DNA of 15,932 bases, from the NCBI GenBank assembly GCA_029565815.1, contig JAKQNL010000041.1:1-15932 (forward strand). The letters run 5' to 3'. How positions within the stretch are numbered: the stretch's first letter is position 1; each line of letters begins with the position of its first letter. The position numbers and the translations under genes were made by a program. Source of the stretch: Spirochaetota bacterium. Its GTDB lineage: Bacteria > Spirochaetota > Spirochaetia > Treponematales > UBA12059. The notes below the pieces were generated by a model. It saw nothing but the letters and a program-made list of their open reading frames with translations, was not told where the DNA came from and did no database searches. Positions 8,279 to 15,433 of this stretch are shown piece after piece.

Positions 8279-8313
8279 AGCGCCGATTCTAGCCCTTGCG
8301 TGCAAGCGGCGCT
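8279..8313. repeat. Inverted repeat / imperfect hairpin between two genes
   Basis: AGCGCCG (8279-8285) pairs perfectly with CGGCGCT (8307-8313), and an inner stem CTTG/CAAG (8295-8298 and 8303-8306) stacks on the right arm. A 9-base bulge (8286-8294) lies on the left. There is no T-run on either side, so it is not a classical terminator. It lies 7 bases after the palmitoyltransferase stop and overlaps the -35 area of the next gene's possible promoter. Confidence 0.45.
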
Positions 8314-8325
8314 ACGGTACACAAT
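8296..8325 (+). promoter_or_regulatory. Possible promoter giving a leaderless mRNA
   Basis: TTGCGT (8296-8301) and CACAAT (8320-8325) are spaced 18 bases apart, and the -10-like box ends 6 bases before the ATG at 8332, so the transcript could start at the start codon. No Shine-Dalgarno sequence precedes that ATG. The -10 match is weak. Confidence 0.3.
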
Positions 8326-8331
8326 AGCAGT

Positions 8332-9648
8332 ATGGATCGCGGCATCAAGCGGGTTTTCAAGTCGGCGGCGCAGCGCATTCTGTTCACGTTCGAGCAGTTT
8401 GGACGGCACGAACTGGCCAATCACGCAGCCGCCGGCGCATACGCTTTCCTTTTGTCGGCGGTGCCGGCCCTCTTGGTGGTAGTGTACGTAAGCGCCCTGC
8501 TCGCAAGGCTTTTGAACCTGGATGTAACCTTTGCAGGCCACATGCTTGCTCCGTATCTGGAAACCTTCGGCGGCGGCAAAGCCCTGGAGGCGTTTTTCGG
8601 CAAAGCCTTAAGCGTTTCCGCCGCCGCCTTCGGCGTGGTCAACCTGGTCTGGGCTGGGCGCCTGTTTGTGGTTTCCATCCAGCGCGGCATTCGGGTTATT
8701 TTCCAGGGCAGCGCATCGGTCAATCCGGTACGGGAGAACCTGCTTACGTTCGCGGTGGAGCTCGTGGTGCTGTTGGCGGCGGTAGCACTTATCGCCGCGT
8801 CGCAAATCATCAAAGCCATGTCCGCTTCGCTAAACTGGGCGCCCATAAAACACCTCCTTGGAGCCGCGGTGCCGCTTGCGTTGTCTGTTTTGCCAACGCT
8901 GGCTCTGTGGCTGTTCATCTTCCTTACGTACAGGAACATTCCTCCCAAGCGGCCGCGTTCCAAAACGGCTGCTCTGTGTTCTGCCCTCGCGCTGTGCGTG
9001 TACGGCTTGTTCGGCCTTGGTGTTGGAGCAATTCTTAACGTCGAGCGTTACGGCATTTTGTACGGAATACTTGGCAACCTGGTAGTGCTACTCATAAAAG
9101 TGTATACGTTTTTCTGGATGTATTTTTACGGTGCAGAGCTGATGTTTACCACCGAGCATTTTGACGCGCTTTTGTTTTCCCGTTTTCACCGCAACCTGCT
9201 TTCCGTCCGGCAGCCCAACACCGTGGAACGTTTCTTGTTCTCCGAACCGCCCAGGCTGATGAGGAAATATGCGCGCCAGTATTCGGCCGGCTCACTCATC
9301 TTCGAAGCCGGCGATTGCAGCCGCGAGGTGTTTTTCCTGTACAAGGGCAGCGTAGCCGTGTATCTGGAAAAACCTTTTTCCCTGCCAAACACGGTGGACG
9401 CACAGCCTCCGCAATCGGTTTCCAGCATTCATGAAGGCGAATTTTTTGGCGAGATGGCATCGGTGCTGGACGAAGAGCGCTCCGCCTGGGCGCTTGCGGA
9501 TGCAGACTGTACCGTGTTTGTACTGCCCCCAGAAGTGTTCCGCCGCTATCTGGAACAAGATAAGAATGCAAACAGCCGCCTTATTGGATTGCTTGCAGCC
9601 AGGTTAAGGGATAATAACGAACGCATGCGCTGCGGGGGCCGCTTGTGA
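8332..9648 (+). CDS. BrkB/YihY membrane protein fused to a CRP-like cyclic-nucleotide domain
   Basis: The product is 438 residues from the ATG at 8332. A TTG at 8296 would add 12 residues, but these fall in a hairpin and have no ribosome site. Residues 1-290 form a YihY/BrkB (UPF0761-type) inner-membrane domain with about six helices, near 36-60, 95-115, 138-160, 178-200, 214-235 and 245-270. Residues 312-430 form a cytoplasmic cyclic-nucleotide-binding beta-roll. Its phosphate cassette FFGEMASVLDEERSAWALA (371-389) resembles that of E. coli CRP, with Gly373, Glu374, Arg383 and Ser384 at the positions that hold cAMP. No helix-turn-helix follows, so it is not a transcription factor. BrkB proteins have no firmly established activity; transport or envelope integrity has been proposed. 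The fusion suggests control by a nucleotide signal, which is inference. The stop overlaps the next gene's GTG by 4 bases. Confidence 0.85.
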   Translation: MDRGIKRVFKSAAQRILFTFEQFGRHELANHAAAGAYAFLLSAVPALLVVVYVSALLARLLNLDVTFAGHMLAPYLETFGGGKALEAFFGKALSVSAAAFGVVNLVWAGRLFVVSIQRGIRVIFQGSASVNPVRENLLTFAVELVVLLAAVALIAASQIIKAMSASLNWAPIKHLLGAAVPLALSVLPTLALWLFIFLTYRNIPPKRPRSKTAALCSALALCVYGLFGLGVGAILNVERYGILYGILGNLVVLLIKVYTFFWMYFYGAELMFTTEHFDALLFSRFHRNLLSVRQPNTVERFLFSEPPRLMRKYARQYSAGSLIFEAGDCSREVFFLYKGSVAVYLEKPFSLPNTVDAQPPQSVSSIHEGEFFGEMASVLDEERSAWALADADCTVFVLPPEVFRRYLEQDKNANSRLIGLLAARLRDNNERMRCGGRL

Positions 9649-10175
9649 GGTTTCTGGTCGTATCCGACACCCACGGGGAAACCGCCGGATTAAGGGCTGT
9701 GCTTGCAAAGCTAGGCAGGACCGTGCAGGGCCTTATTCATCTTGGGGACGGCAGCGGCGACGTGCATAACCTGCCTGGCGTTCCATTGCCGCCCATGTAC
9801 CAGGTGCGGGGCAATGTGGATGGCGATTGGTCCCTGCCGCCGGTGCGTACGATATGGGCTTTAGACCGGAAAATTATGGCCGCCCACGGTCACCATTATC
9901 TGGAAGGCTCAACGCTAAGGCCCTTTGTGATAGCTGCGCAACGGGAAGCTGCATGCGCGTTTTTGTTCGGGCATACCCATGTACCGTACTGCGGCGACGA
10001 TGGCGGCGTGCTCCTGTTGAATCCGGGCAGCCTGTCCAGGCCGCGCGGCAGGTGGGGCCCGAGCTTCGCTGTCATCGATGTGCCGCCCGAAGGCTCCGGG
10101 TGGATAGACGTGCGCATGTTTGAGCTTTCTGGCAGCGGTTCCAAGTTGCGCTTTTCGGCCATCCATCCAGCGTAA
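9645..10175 (+). CDS. YfcE/MJ0936-type metallophosphoesterase
   Basis: This 176-residue calcineurin-like phosphoesterase has every metal motif in order: SDTHGE (Asp8, His10), LGDGSGD (Asp35), GNVDGD (Asn57), HGHH (His81) and GHTHVP (His110, His112), followed by the family segment LNPGSLSRPR. The length is typical of small bacterial YfcE phosphodiesterases, which hydrolyse phosphodiesters in vitro and need divalent metal; the natural substrate is generally unknown. The GTG start at 9645 overlaps the previous stop as GTGA, and a G-rich run at 9634-9638 may act as ribosome site. The overlap makes co-translation with the BrkB-cyclic-nucleotide protein likely. A link to cyclic-nucleotide turnover is an attractive guess but is not shown by the sequence. 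Confidence 0.9.
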   Translation: MRFLVVSDTHGETAGLRAVLAKLGRTVQGLIHLGDGSGDVHNLPGVPLPPMYQVRGNVDGDWSLPPVRTIWALDRKIMAAHGHHYLEGSTLRPFVIAAQREAACAFLFGHTHVPYCGDDGGVLLLNPGSLSRPRGRWGPSFAVIDVPPEGSGWIDVRMFELSGSGSKLRFSAIHPA

Positions 10176-10184
10176 ATAAAAAAT

Positions 10185-10213
10185 CTGCGCCGCCAGCTAA
10201 AACGGAGTATACT
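10185..10213 (+). promoter_or_regulatory. Possible promoter giving a leaderless mRNA
   Basis: CTGCGC (10185-10190) and a good -10 box TATACT (10208-10213) are 17 bases apart. The -10 box ends 6 bases before the ATG at 10220, so transcription would start at or beside the start codon. GGAG at 10204-10207 lies 12 bases from the ATG and could serve as a distant ribosome site on a read-through transcript. Confidence 0.4.
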
Positions 10214-10219
10214 GTAGCT

Positions 10220-10897
10220 ATGGACGCAGTACAGAAAAAAGCTGCCGGCGGGCCGTGGTTCCGTGTGGGCTTAGCCTTTGGAATCGTGTTGCTGGTTTGC
10301 GGAGCCGCGCTTGGCGCAGTGCTTGCAAGCCGACAAAAACCCGCAGCTGTGGAGCGTTCGCTTTCGTTGTATATCGAGTCGCTGGCGCCAAGCGGGAAAC
10401 TGGTAGTGGCGGAAGCAAAGGATAGACTAGATATTACCGAGACGACGCCTGGATTCCTGTTCGGCGACAGCGGCCTTGGCAGGTTGCTTGGCATCCGATC
10501 GGATGCAAGTATTTCTGCAAGCGCATGGGCGAACCTGTCTTTTTGTATCGATCTCTATGCCGCCGAGAGCTGGTCGGTACGTTACGTTCCCGAGCATGGT
10601 GGGCGTATAGAATTTGCTGCACCACCTTTGGGCATGCTTACCCCTGCAATACTCACCGACACCATCGAGCTGCGCGTAAAGGACCGGTCAATATTTCTTA
10701 ACGAACAACGATTGTCCGACCAGCTCTTGCGCAGTCTAACGGCGCGCTTTGTGGAAGCCGCATCGGCAATGCTGGAGCGGCCCGATGTGCGCCAAGCGGC
10801 CGCAGAAGGGCTTAGGTCCATAGCCCGAGCCTATGCACAGCAGGCAGGGATAGCTGTTTCGGAAATTGGCGTAAACTTTGCCCCGCCTGAGGATTAA
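10220..10897 (+). CDS. Single-pass membrane protein resembling DUF4230
   Basis: The product is 225 residues. A membrane helix spans about residues 14-36 (glycine, alanine and valine rich) and the remainder is probably outside the cytoplasm. The extracytoplasmic part has an early segment (LYIESLAPSGKLVVAEAKDR) and a later segment where strands with Pro and Leu precede IELRVKDRSIFLNE. It ends in a helical, alanine-rich region (about 165-215) leading to QAGIAVSEIGV. This layout resembles DUF4230 proteins, whose function is not known. The match is by general pattern and is tentative. The gene lies 44 bases after the phosphoesterase and converges on a minus-strand gene with a 20-base gap. There is no T-rich terminator between the two convergent genes. 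Confidence 0.65.
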   Translation: MDAVQKKAAGGPWFRVGLAFGIVLLVCGAALGAVLASRQKPAAVERSLSLYIESLAPSGKLVVAEAKDRLDITETTPGFLFGDSGLGRLLGIRSDASISASAWANLSFCIDLYAAESWSVRYVPEHGGRIEFAAPPLGMLTPAILTDTIELRVKDRSIFLNEQRLSDQLLRSLTARFVEAASAMLERPDVRQAAAEGLRSIARAYAQQAGIAVSEIGVNFAPPED

Positions 10898-10917
10898 CGC
10901 TACGCTAACAGTGTAAC

Positions 10918-11622
10918 TTATTTGCCAGACGCTACGGTTAGGGCGGAAACGGGTCGGCCATCGCGGCCGTACAAAAGGCGGCTGTTTATGGGGTCGGGTA
11001 TGCTTTCGCCTCTATACACAAAGACGTAGTAATACTCACCCGGGGGCAAATCCAGTTCCAGGCGGTATGAGCCAGGGGCAACTTCGGTCATTTCGTGTAT
11101 AAACGGATCCCACGCATTAAAACTTCCGGCTACGCATACCCGCTGGCCGCTCTCGCCCTGGAACCAGAACACGGCTCCGCCGGCTTTTGCAGGGTTCCAT
11201 ACGCCAAGCACTGTACGGGATCGGGCGGGAAAGTGAACGGCGGACACGGTTGCGCCTGTGTCGGGATCCCGTACCCGCTCCGGGTTGCTTGGGTCGGCTG
11301 CCCACAGGCCGTCAAGCACCAGCCGGTACACCGTATTCATCGCGTCGCCATAGGGCAAAGGAACAGCCAGCACCCAGATGCCGTAGCGGTTGCGCTCGAA
11401 GGAGTGTATCTCTTTCCATTGCTCGTGGGCAAAAGCGGCTCCTACGTAGCGGTACGGACCTTTTACGCTGAGCACCAGGTGGTCATCCACGATAAGCGGC
11501 GGCTGTGCATCGCTAAGCCCGGATATATGCAGGTGCAGCGCAAGGCTTTGCACGTCAAAAGCCCTTGCAGGCACAAGCGCGAGGATGGATAGCACTAGGA
11601 GCGCGATAGTATGTCGTTTCAT
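10918..11622 (-). CDS. Secreted protein with two glycogen-binding (CBM48/AMPK-like) domains
   Basis: This 234-residue minus-strand product begins with a signal peptide (MKRHTIALLVLSILALVPARA, 21 residues, with cleavage likely after ARA), so it is periplasmic or surface-exposed. Two E-set beta-sandwich repeats follow. The first is at about 25-130 and contains VYRLVLDGLWAADPSNP. The second is at about 145-230 and contains VCVAGSFNAWDPF, LDLPPGEYYYVFVYRG and DPIN, a classic CBM48/AMPK glycogen-binding pattern of strand, GSFN-W, G-x-Y-x-Y-x-F and DP-N. No hydrolase catalytic domain is attached. Isoamylase-type N-domains share this fold, so binding of alpha-glucan is possible but unproven; the domain may equally bind protein. 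It stands alone on the minus strand and is divergent from flcA with a 146-base gap. Confidence 0.75.
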   Translation of the reverse strand: MKRHTIALLVLSILALVPARAFDVQSLALHLHISGLSDAQPPLIVDDHLVLSVKGPYRYVGAAFAHEQWKEIHSFERNRYGIWVLAVPLPYGDAMNTVYRLVLDGLWAADPSNPERVRDPDTGATVSAVHFPARSRTVLGVWNPAKAGGAVFWFQGESGQRVCVAGSFNAWDPFIHEMTEVAPGSYRLELDLPPGEYYYVFVYRGESIPDPINSRLLYGRDGRPVSALTVASGK

Positions 11623-11768
11623 GCGTCTTCGCTAGCAGTATCGGCATGGAAGGCGTCTTTCTTTATGGACGGGCGCGGCGTACCTAGTGTTACGAAGCTT
11701 TGGGATACCGAGCGATTATTCCTACACATTATTCTTATTTTTCCGTTAATATACACAGAGAGGGACGA
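11623..11768. other. Divergent intergenic region upstream of flcA
   Basis: The region between the two divergent starts is A+T-rich on the flcA side (about 11713-11755). TAATAT at 11747-11752 and TATTCT at 11730-11735 resemble -10 boxes, but neither has a convincing -35 partner. I also see no clean flagellar sigma-28 box. No promoter is assigned for the minus-strand gene. Confidence 0.4.
11758..11765 (+). promoter_or_regulatory. Ribosome binding site that fixes the flcA start
   Basis: GAGAGGGA lies just before the ATG at 11769. The in-frame TTG at 11700 would add 23 residues encoded by A+T-rich leader with no ribosome site, so the ATG is chosen. Confidence 0.7.
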
Positions 11769-14700
11769 ATGCCCCGATTGCGAGATATAGAATCCTTCAA
11801 AGACTCACTAAAAACCTTGGGTAATGAACCCGAGGCGCTTGAGCTATGGGGCGAGACCTACCAGGATATTCAGCCGCCGCCGCCAAAACCTGTTCCTGCC
11901 GAAGCCAGTAAGCCCGAAGCAGCTCCCGAGGAAGCAGCGCTCCAGCAATTGCTACAGGAACCTTCCGGGCCAGGTGATGATAACAACGCGGAGCTTATTG
12001 ATTCACCAACGCAAGGCAATTACTTTAGCGATTTTCTTGGAACCCTCGATCTGGACTCTCTACCGGAGGCGGAAGCGCCTTCACAAGACACAAGCGACAC
12101 GCTGGACTTAAGCCAAGATTTTGAGCTGCCGGATTTGGATATGCCGGTTGGGTCTGATGAACCGGAGAGTGCGGCAACGGCAGAACAACTGGATGAGCCG
12201 GCTGAGCTCGATGCGCTTGAGGATTTTGATTCACTCTTACCTGCCGACGATATGATGAACGCATCCGCCAACGCGGACAGCTCTGAGTCTAAGCTAGATG
12301 AGCCGGAAGACTTTGACATAAGCTCGATGCTTACCGGTGGCCTGGCCGATGAACTGTCCAGCGAAACGGACGTTCTGGGCGACACTCCGCCTGGCGATAC
12401 GCTCCTTGATAGCTTTATGCCTGAAGATCTTCAAGCCGAAGATGCTCAGGCAGCCAGTTCCATGCCAGAAGATTTTTCCATACCAGATTTTGATATTGAC
12501 CCGTCTTCCTCCGAGCCTTTGGAGCCGCAAGCCTTGGACGATGCAGGCGAAGCCGGTAGCATGGGAACCGACCTGTCTGCAGCTGCGGATTCCGAGCTAC
12601 CCAGCATGGACATCGACGCATTTGATAGTTTCGACTTGTCCGGCGAGGCGGCCGCTTCCGACACGGGCGCACTGGTTCCCGATCTTGATGCTGCTGCGTT
12701 TTCCGGCGGCTTGCAGAACGACCTGGACGGCCAGTTGGCTTCTCTGGATAGCGACGCGCCGGTCGGTGCGGATATGTTTTCTCTTGATGCCGGCTGGGGT
12801 GGAGATTTTTCCATTCCCGGTTTTGATAGCCCAAAAGCCGGAAAAGCCGCGCCGCAGCCAGCGGCATCGTCGTTCAAATCCAGGATAGACTCGGCTTCGG
12901 ACAGGGCTCAAAGCGGTAAAGTCCGTGCTGTGGAGCTGAGTGACGCCCAGGTGGACGCCCTGCAGGACACCTTGCTTTCATATCCGCTTAATCTGCGCTT
13001 GTGCGTCGAAGACGCGATAGCCAACTCCAAGGGCAGCGAAGCGCAGCAGGCAGAATTGATATGGATGCTGGTTGACGGGGCGTCGGCCAAAGACGCTGCA
13101 AAGCACACCGGCAAAATTCTAAAGCGCTATATCGCGGTGCCAGCCGGTTTTGAAAAAAAGACCGGCGCCGCTTTGGAAGCGGAGAAGGGCACGCTTGCCT
13201 ACCTGTTCCGCCACTCCATACTTCCCATGCTGCAAGCCCTTGTCCTAGCCGGAGCTGCGCTTGGCGCGTTGTATTTCCTTGGTTACAATTTTGTCTACAA
13301 GCCGATAAAAGCCAATTCCACCTATGCACAAGGTTATCGTCAAATAACGTCGGACAAGTACCAGGAAGCTGATGATTTGTTTTTAAGCGCCGACCGTATA
13401 TGGCCTATGAAGCGCTGGTACTACCGTTACGCCCAGGGGCTTGTGGATAAGGCTCAGTATCCTCGCGCAGAAACCATGTACGAAAGGCTTTTGTCCCGAT
13501 GGCCACGTGAAACCAGGGCTGCGCTTGACTATGCGCGCATGGAATCGCAGACACTGTACGCCTTTGAGAACGCCGAAAAGATACTCAAGCGCTGGGTGTT
13601 AGAGCGGGATTACTTCAATAAGGATGCGCTGGTACTCATGGCCGACAACTACCTGGCCTGGGCCGATATGGAAGAACAGAAGCGCATTCCGCCTGCTAAG
13701 GAAGCCCTGGCAGCCCTGTATGAAAACGCACGCTACTATCTGGCCACCCTTATGGATAAGCACGGAAGAACCGATCCGTTCATGGAGCGCATGCTCATTT
13801 ATTTCATGCGGGTTGAGCAGTCTCTTGGGCTGGATAAACTAAAAGACATAGAGCCAATCGCGCAATATTTTCTTGCCACGCCCAGAAGCAAATTCTCTTC
13901 TTCCACGCTTGCGGAGCTTGGCGAATACCTCATGAAGCGCGACCGTACCGACCAGGTGGGCACTATCCTCATAGCTGCCGTAGACCGCGACGGTTCCGTT
14001 CCCGAGGCGCATGTAGCCATGGCCAAATGGAACCGCCGCACCGGTTTCCCTGACGATGAGCGCAAGGCGCTCCTGTATGCGGTCAGATTTTTCCGCGAAG
14101 CTGACCAGCGTTCGGGCTTGGTAACCCGCAGGCTTCGCTCGTATTTGTCGACGCTGATACGGCTGTCGGAGGTATACATCGGCTCCGGCGAGAGTCTGGA
14201 TGCTGAAGAAGCGCTTTCCGATGCGATAGCCCGCTACGAGCGCGGCTTGGAAGAATTGCGCTTTAATCGCGAAGCAGAGTTCGGTAAAGCCTATTCCCTG
14301 CTTGCCGGGATTTACTACCTTGAACGCATGGACTTTGACGGAGCGCTTGCGCTGTACGCGAAAGCCGAGCAAAGCGGCTATTCCACGCCGGAAACGGATT
14401 ACCGCCGCGGATACATGTGGTACCGTAACCAGTCCAGTGACGGTTCTGCGGCATTGGCGTTCTTCTACCGAGCCGGACTGGACCGTGATCCGTCTCCGTG
14501 GCTTTCTTTTGCGACAGGAAACGCGCTGTATGCCCGGGGGGACTTTTTTGCCGCACAGGCATATTTCTCCATGCTTGCCGACCGTATGCAATTTGAGCTG
14601 AACACTATCAGTATTCCGTCGCCGCAGGCAAAACCAAGCCACAGGGAAATTGTCGAGATTCTTATCATGGCGCGCAACAATCTGGGCGCTTGCCTGTACC

Positions 14701-14942
14701 GGTCCGCAGAGCGCTTAGGTGATGCTCGTCGCCGCTCCGAGGCTATGGTTCAGTTTACCGAATCGGCCCGCCTGTTCGATTCGCTGTCGCGCGACCAGCG
14801 AACCATGATACGCTCCGATTCCAAGAACCTGGGCTTTCTTAACCTGGATTACGTGTTGCACCCCATGCGTGGCATCGATATAGCCACCTACCGCGAGCTG
14901 CCGGTGGACATGAAATATCCTGCATACGCGGTGTTGCCGTGA
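11769..14942 (+). CDS. flcA: Periplasmic flagellar collar protein FlcA-like TPR protein
   Basis: The product is 1057 residues. Residues 30-370 are acidic, rich in Asp, Glu, Ser and Pro and probably disordered, with a recurring short motif (FELPDLDMP 118-126, DFDSLL 152-157, EDFSIPDFDI 234-243, GDFSIPGFDSP 345-355). A compact helical domain follows at about 388-460 (LSDAQVDALQDTLLSYPLNL). One membrane helix spans about 484-506. From about 510 to the end is a long TPR-like solenoid (YAQGYRQITSDKYQEADDLF, YRYAQGLVDKAQYPRAETMY, EEALSDAIARYERGL). This plan matches the spirochaete collar protein described as BB0326 in Borrelia, which builds the periplasmic motor collar and supports stator assembly. 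The helix would anchor it in the inner membrane, with the TPR in the periplasm. The stop overlaps the next gene's GTG. Function is inferred from architecture and lineage. Confidence 0.85.
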   Translation: MPRLRDIESFKDSLKTLGNEPEALELWGETYQDIQPPPPKPVPAEASKPEAAPEEAALQQLLQEPSGPGDDNNAELIDSPTQGNYFSDFLGTLDLDSLPEAEAPSQDTSDTLDLSQDFELPDLDMPVGSDEPESAATAEQLDEPAELDALEDFDSLLPADDMMNASANADSSESKLDEPEDFDISSMLTGGLADELSSETDVLGDTPPGDTLLDSFMPEDLQAEDAQAASSMPEDFSIPDFDIDPSSSEPLEPQALDDAGEAGSMGTDLSAAADSELPSMDIDAFDSFDLSGEAAASDTGALVPDLDAAAFSGGLQNDLDGQLASLDSDAPVGADMFSLDAGWGGDFSIPGFDSPKAGKAAPQPAASSFKSRIDSASDRAQSGKVRAVELSDAQVDALQDTLLSYPLNLRLCVEDAIANSKGSEAQQAELIWMLVDGASAKDAAKHTGKILKRYIAVPAGFEKKTGAALEAEKGTLAYLFRHSILPMLQALVLAGAALGALYFLGYNFVYKPIKANSTYAQGYRQITSDKYQEADDLFLSADRIWPMKRWYYRYAQGLVDKAQYPRAETMYERLLSRWPRETRAALDYARMESQTLYAFENAEKILKRWVLERDYFNKDALVLMADNYLAWADMEEQKRIPPAKEALAALYENARYYLATLMDKHGRTDPFMERMLIYFMRVEQSLGLDKLKDIEPIAQYFLATPRSKFSSSTLAELGEYLMKRDRTDQVGTILIAAVDRDGSVPEAHVAMAKWNRRTGFPDDERKALLYAVRFFREADQRSGLVTRRLRSYLSTLIRLSEVYIGSGESLDAEEALSDAIARYERGLEELRFNREAEFGKAYSLLAGIYYLERMDFDGALALYAKAEQSGYSTPETDYRRGYMWYRNQSSDGSAALAFFYRAGLDRDPSPWLSFATGNALYARGDFFAAQAYFSMLADRMQFELNTISIPSPQAKPSHREIVEILIMARNNLGACLYRSAERLGDARRRSEAMVQFTESARLFDSLSRDQRTMIRSDSKNLGFLNLDYVLHPMRGIDIATYRELPVDMKYPAYAVLP

Positions 14943-15433
14943 GAATAGAAATCGCTATAGACAATTACGACGACCTGTTCTCGGATTTCGACGCAAGGAA
15001 CTACAGTGACAGGTATTTTTCCAGTGACTTTTTGGGCGAATTAAAAATACGGACACATCGATACAGAAACGAGCGCACGCTTGATATCGTTTTTATAATT
15101 CCGAAAGACGAACGCAATGCGGAGCAAGAAGCTCTCATCATCCAGCGTTTCCGCAAATTTGTGAAGAACAGGCTAAAAAGGAACAAGAACAAGCACAAGG
15201 ATGTTATAGTAAAAGCACTTGCGTTTGAAAGCCTGGGCATTCTCCTGCTCGTGGTGGCCAACCTGATCTCCGGGCAGATTCCTGAATTGTTCAAGGATTT
15301 TCTCCTGATACCCTCTTGGTTTTTTGTATGGAATGGGCTTGAGCGCTATCTCATAAACCGGCAAGCCATCAGGGCAAAACTCCGCTACTATTCCACGCTT
15401 AACGAATCGAGCTATGCGTTTGCAGAACCCTAA
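14939..15433 (+). CDS. Small two-helix membrane protein overlapping flcA
   Basis: I do not recognise this 164-residue protein. It starts at a GTG that overlaps the flcA stop as GTGA, with no clear ribosome site, which suggests translational coupling. The N-terminal 70 residues are acidic, soluble and probably beta/alpha (IEIAIDNYDDLFSDFDARNY, then TLDIVFIIPKDERNAEQE). A strongly basic stretch follows at about 72-88 (FRKFVKNRLKRNKNKHKD), then two hydrophobic helices near 97-112 and 116-136, and a short C-terminal tail. The coupling to flcA raises the possibility of a role at the flagellar motor or in FlcA insertion, but nothing in the protein proves it. Confidence 0.8.
   Translation: MRIEIAIDNYDDLFSDFDARNYSDRYFSSDFLGELKIRTHRYRNERTLDIVFIIPKDERNAEQEALIIQRFRKFVKNRLKRNKNKHKDVIVKALAFESLGILLLVVANLISGQIPELFKDFLLIPSWFFVWNGLERYLINRQAIRAKLRYYSTLNESSYAFAEP

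Noticed and set aside
10898..10940. Direct repeat ACGCTACG in the convergent gap and the end of the minus-strand gene
   Set aside because: Two 8-base copies 32 bases apart, one inside a coding sequence, are not enough to suggest a functional element.
13839..14642. Minus-strand open frame (267 codons) inside flcA
   Set aside because: It is antisense to the TPR region of flcA, is rich in Arg, Gly and Val without recognisable domain structure, and has no ribosome site that I can see.
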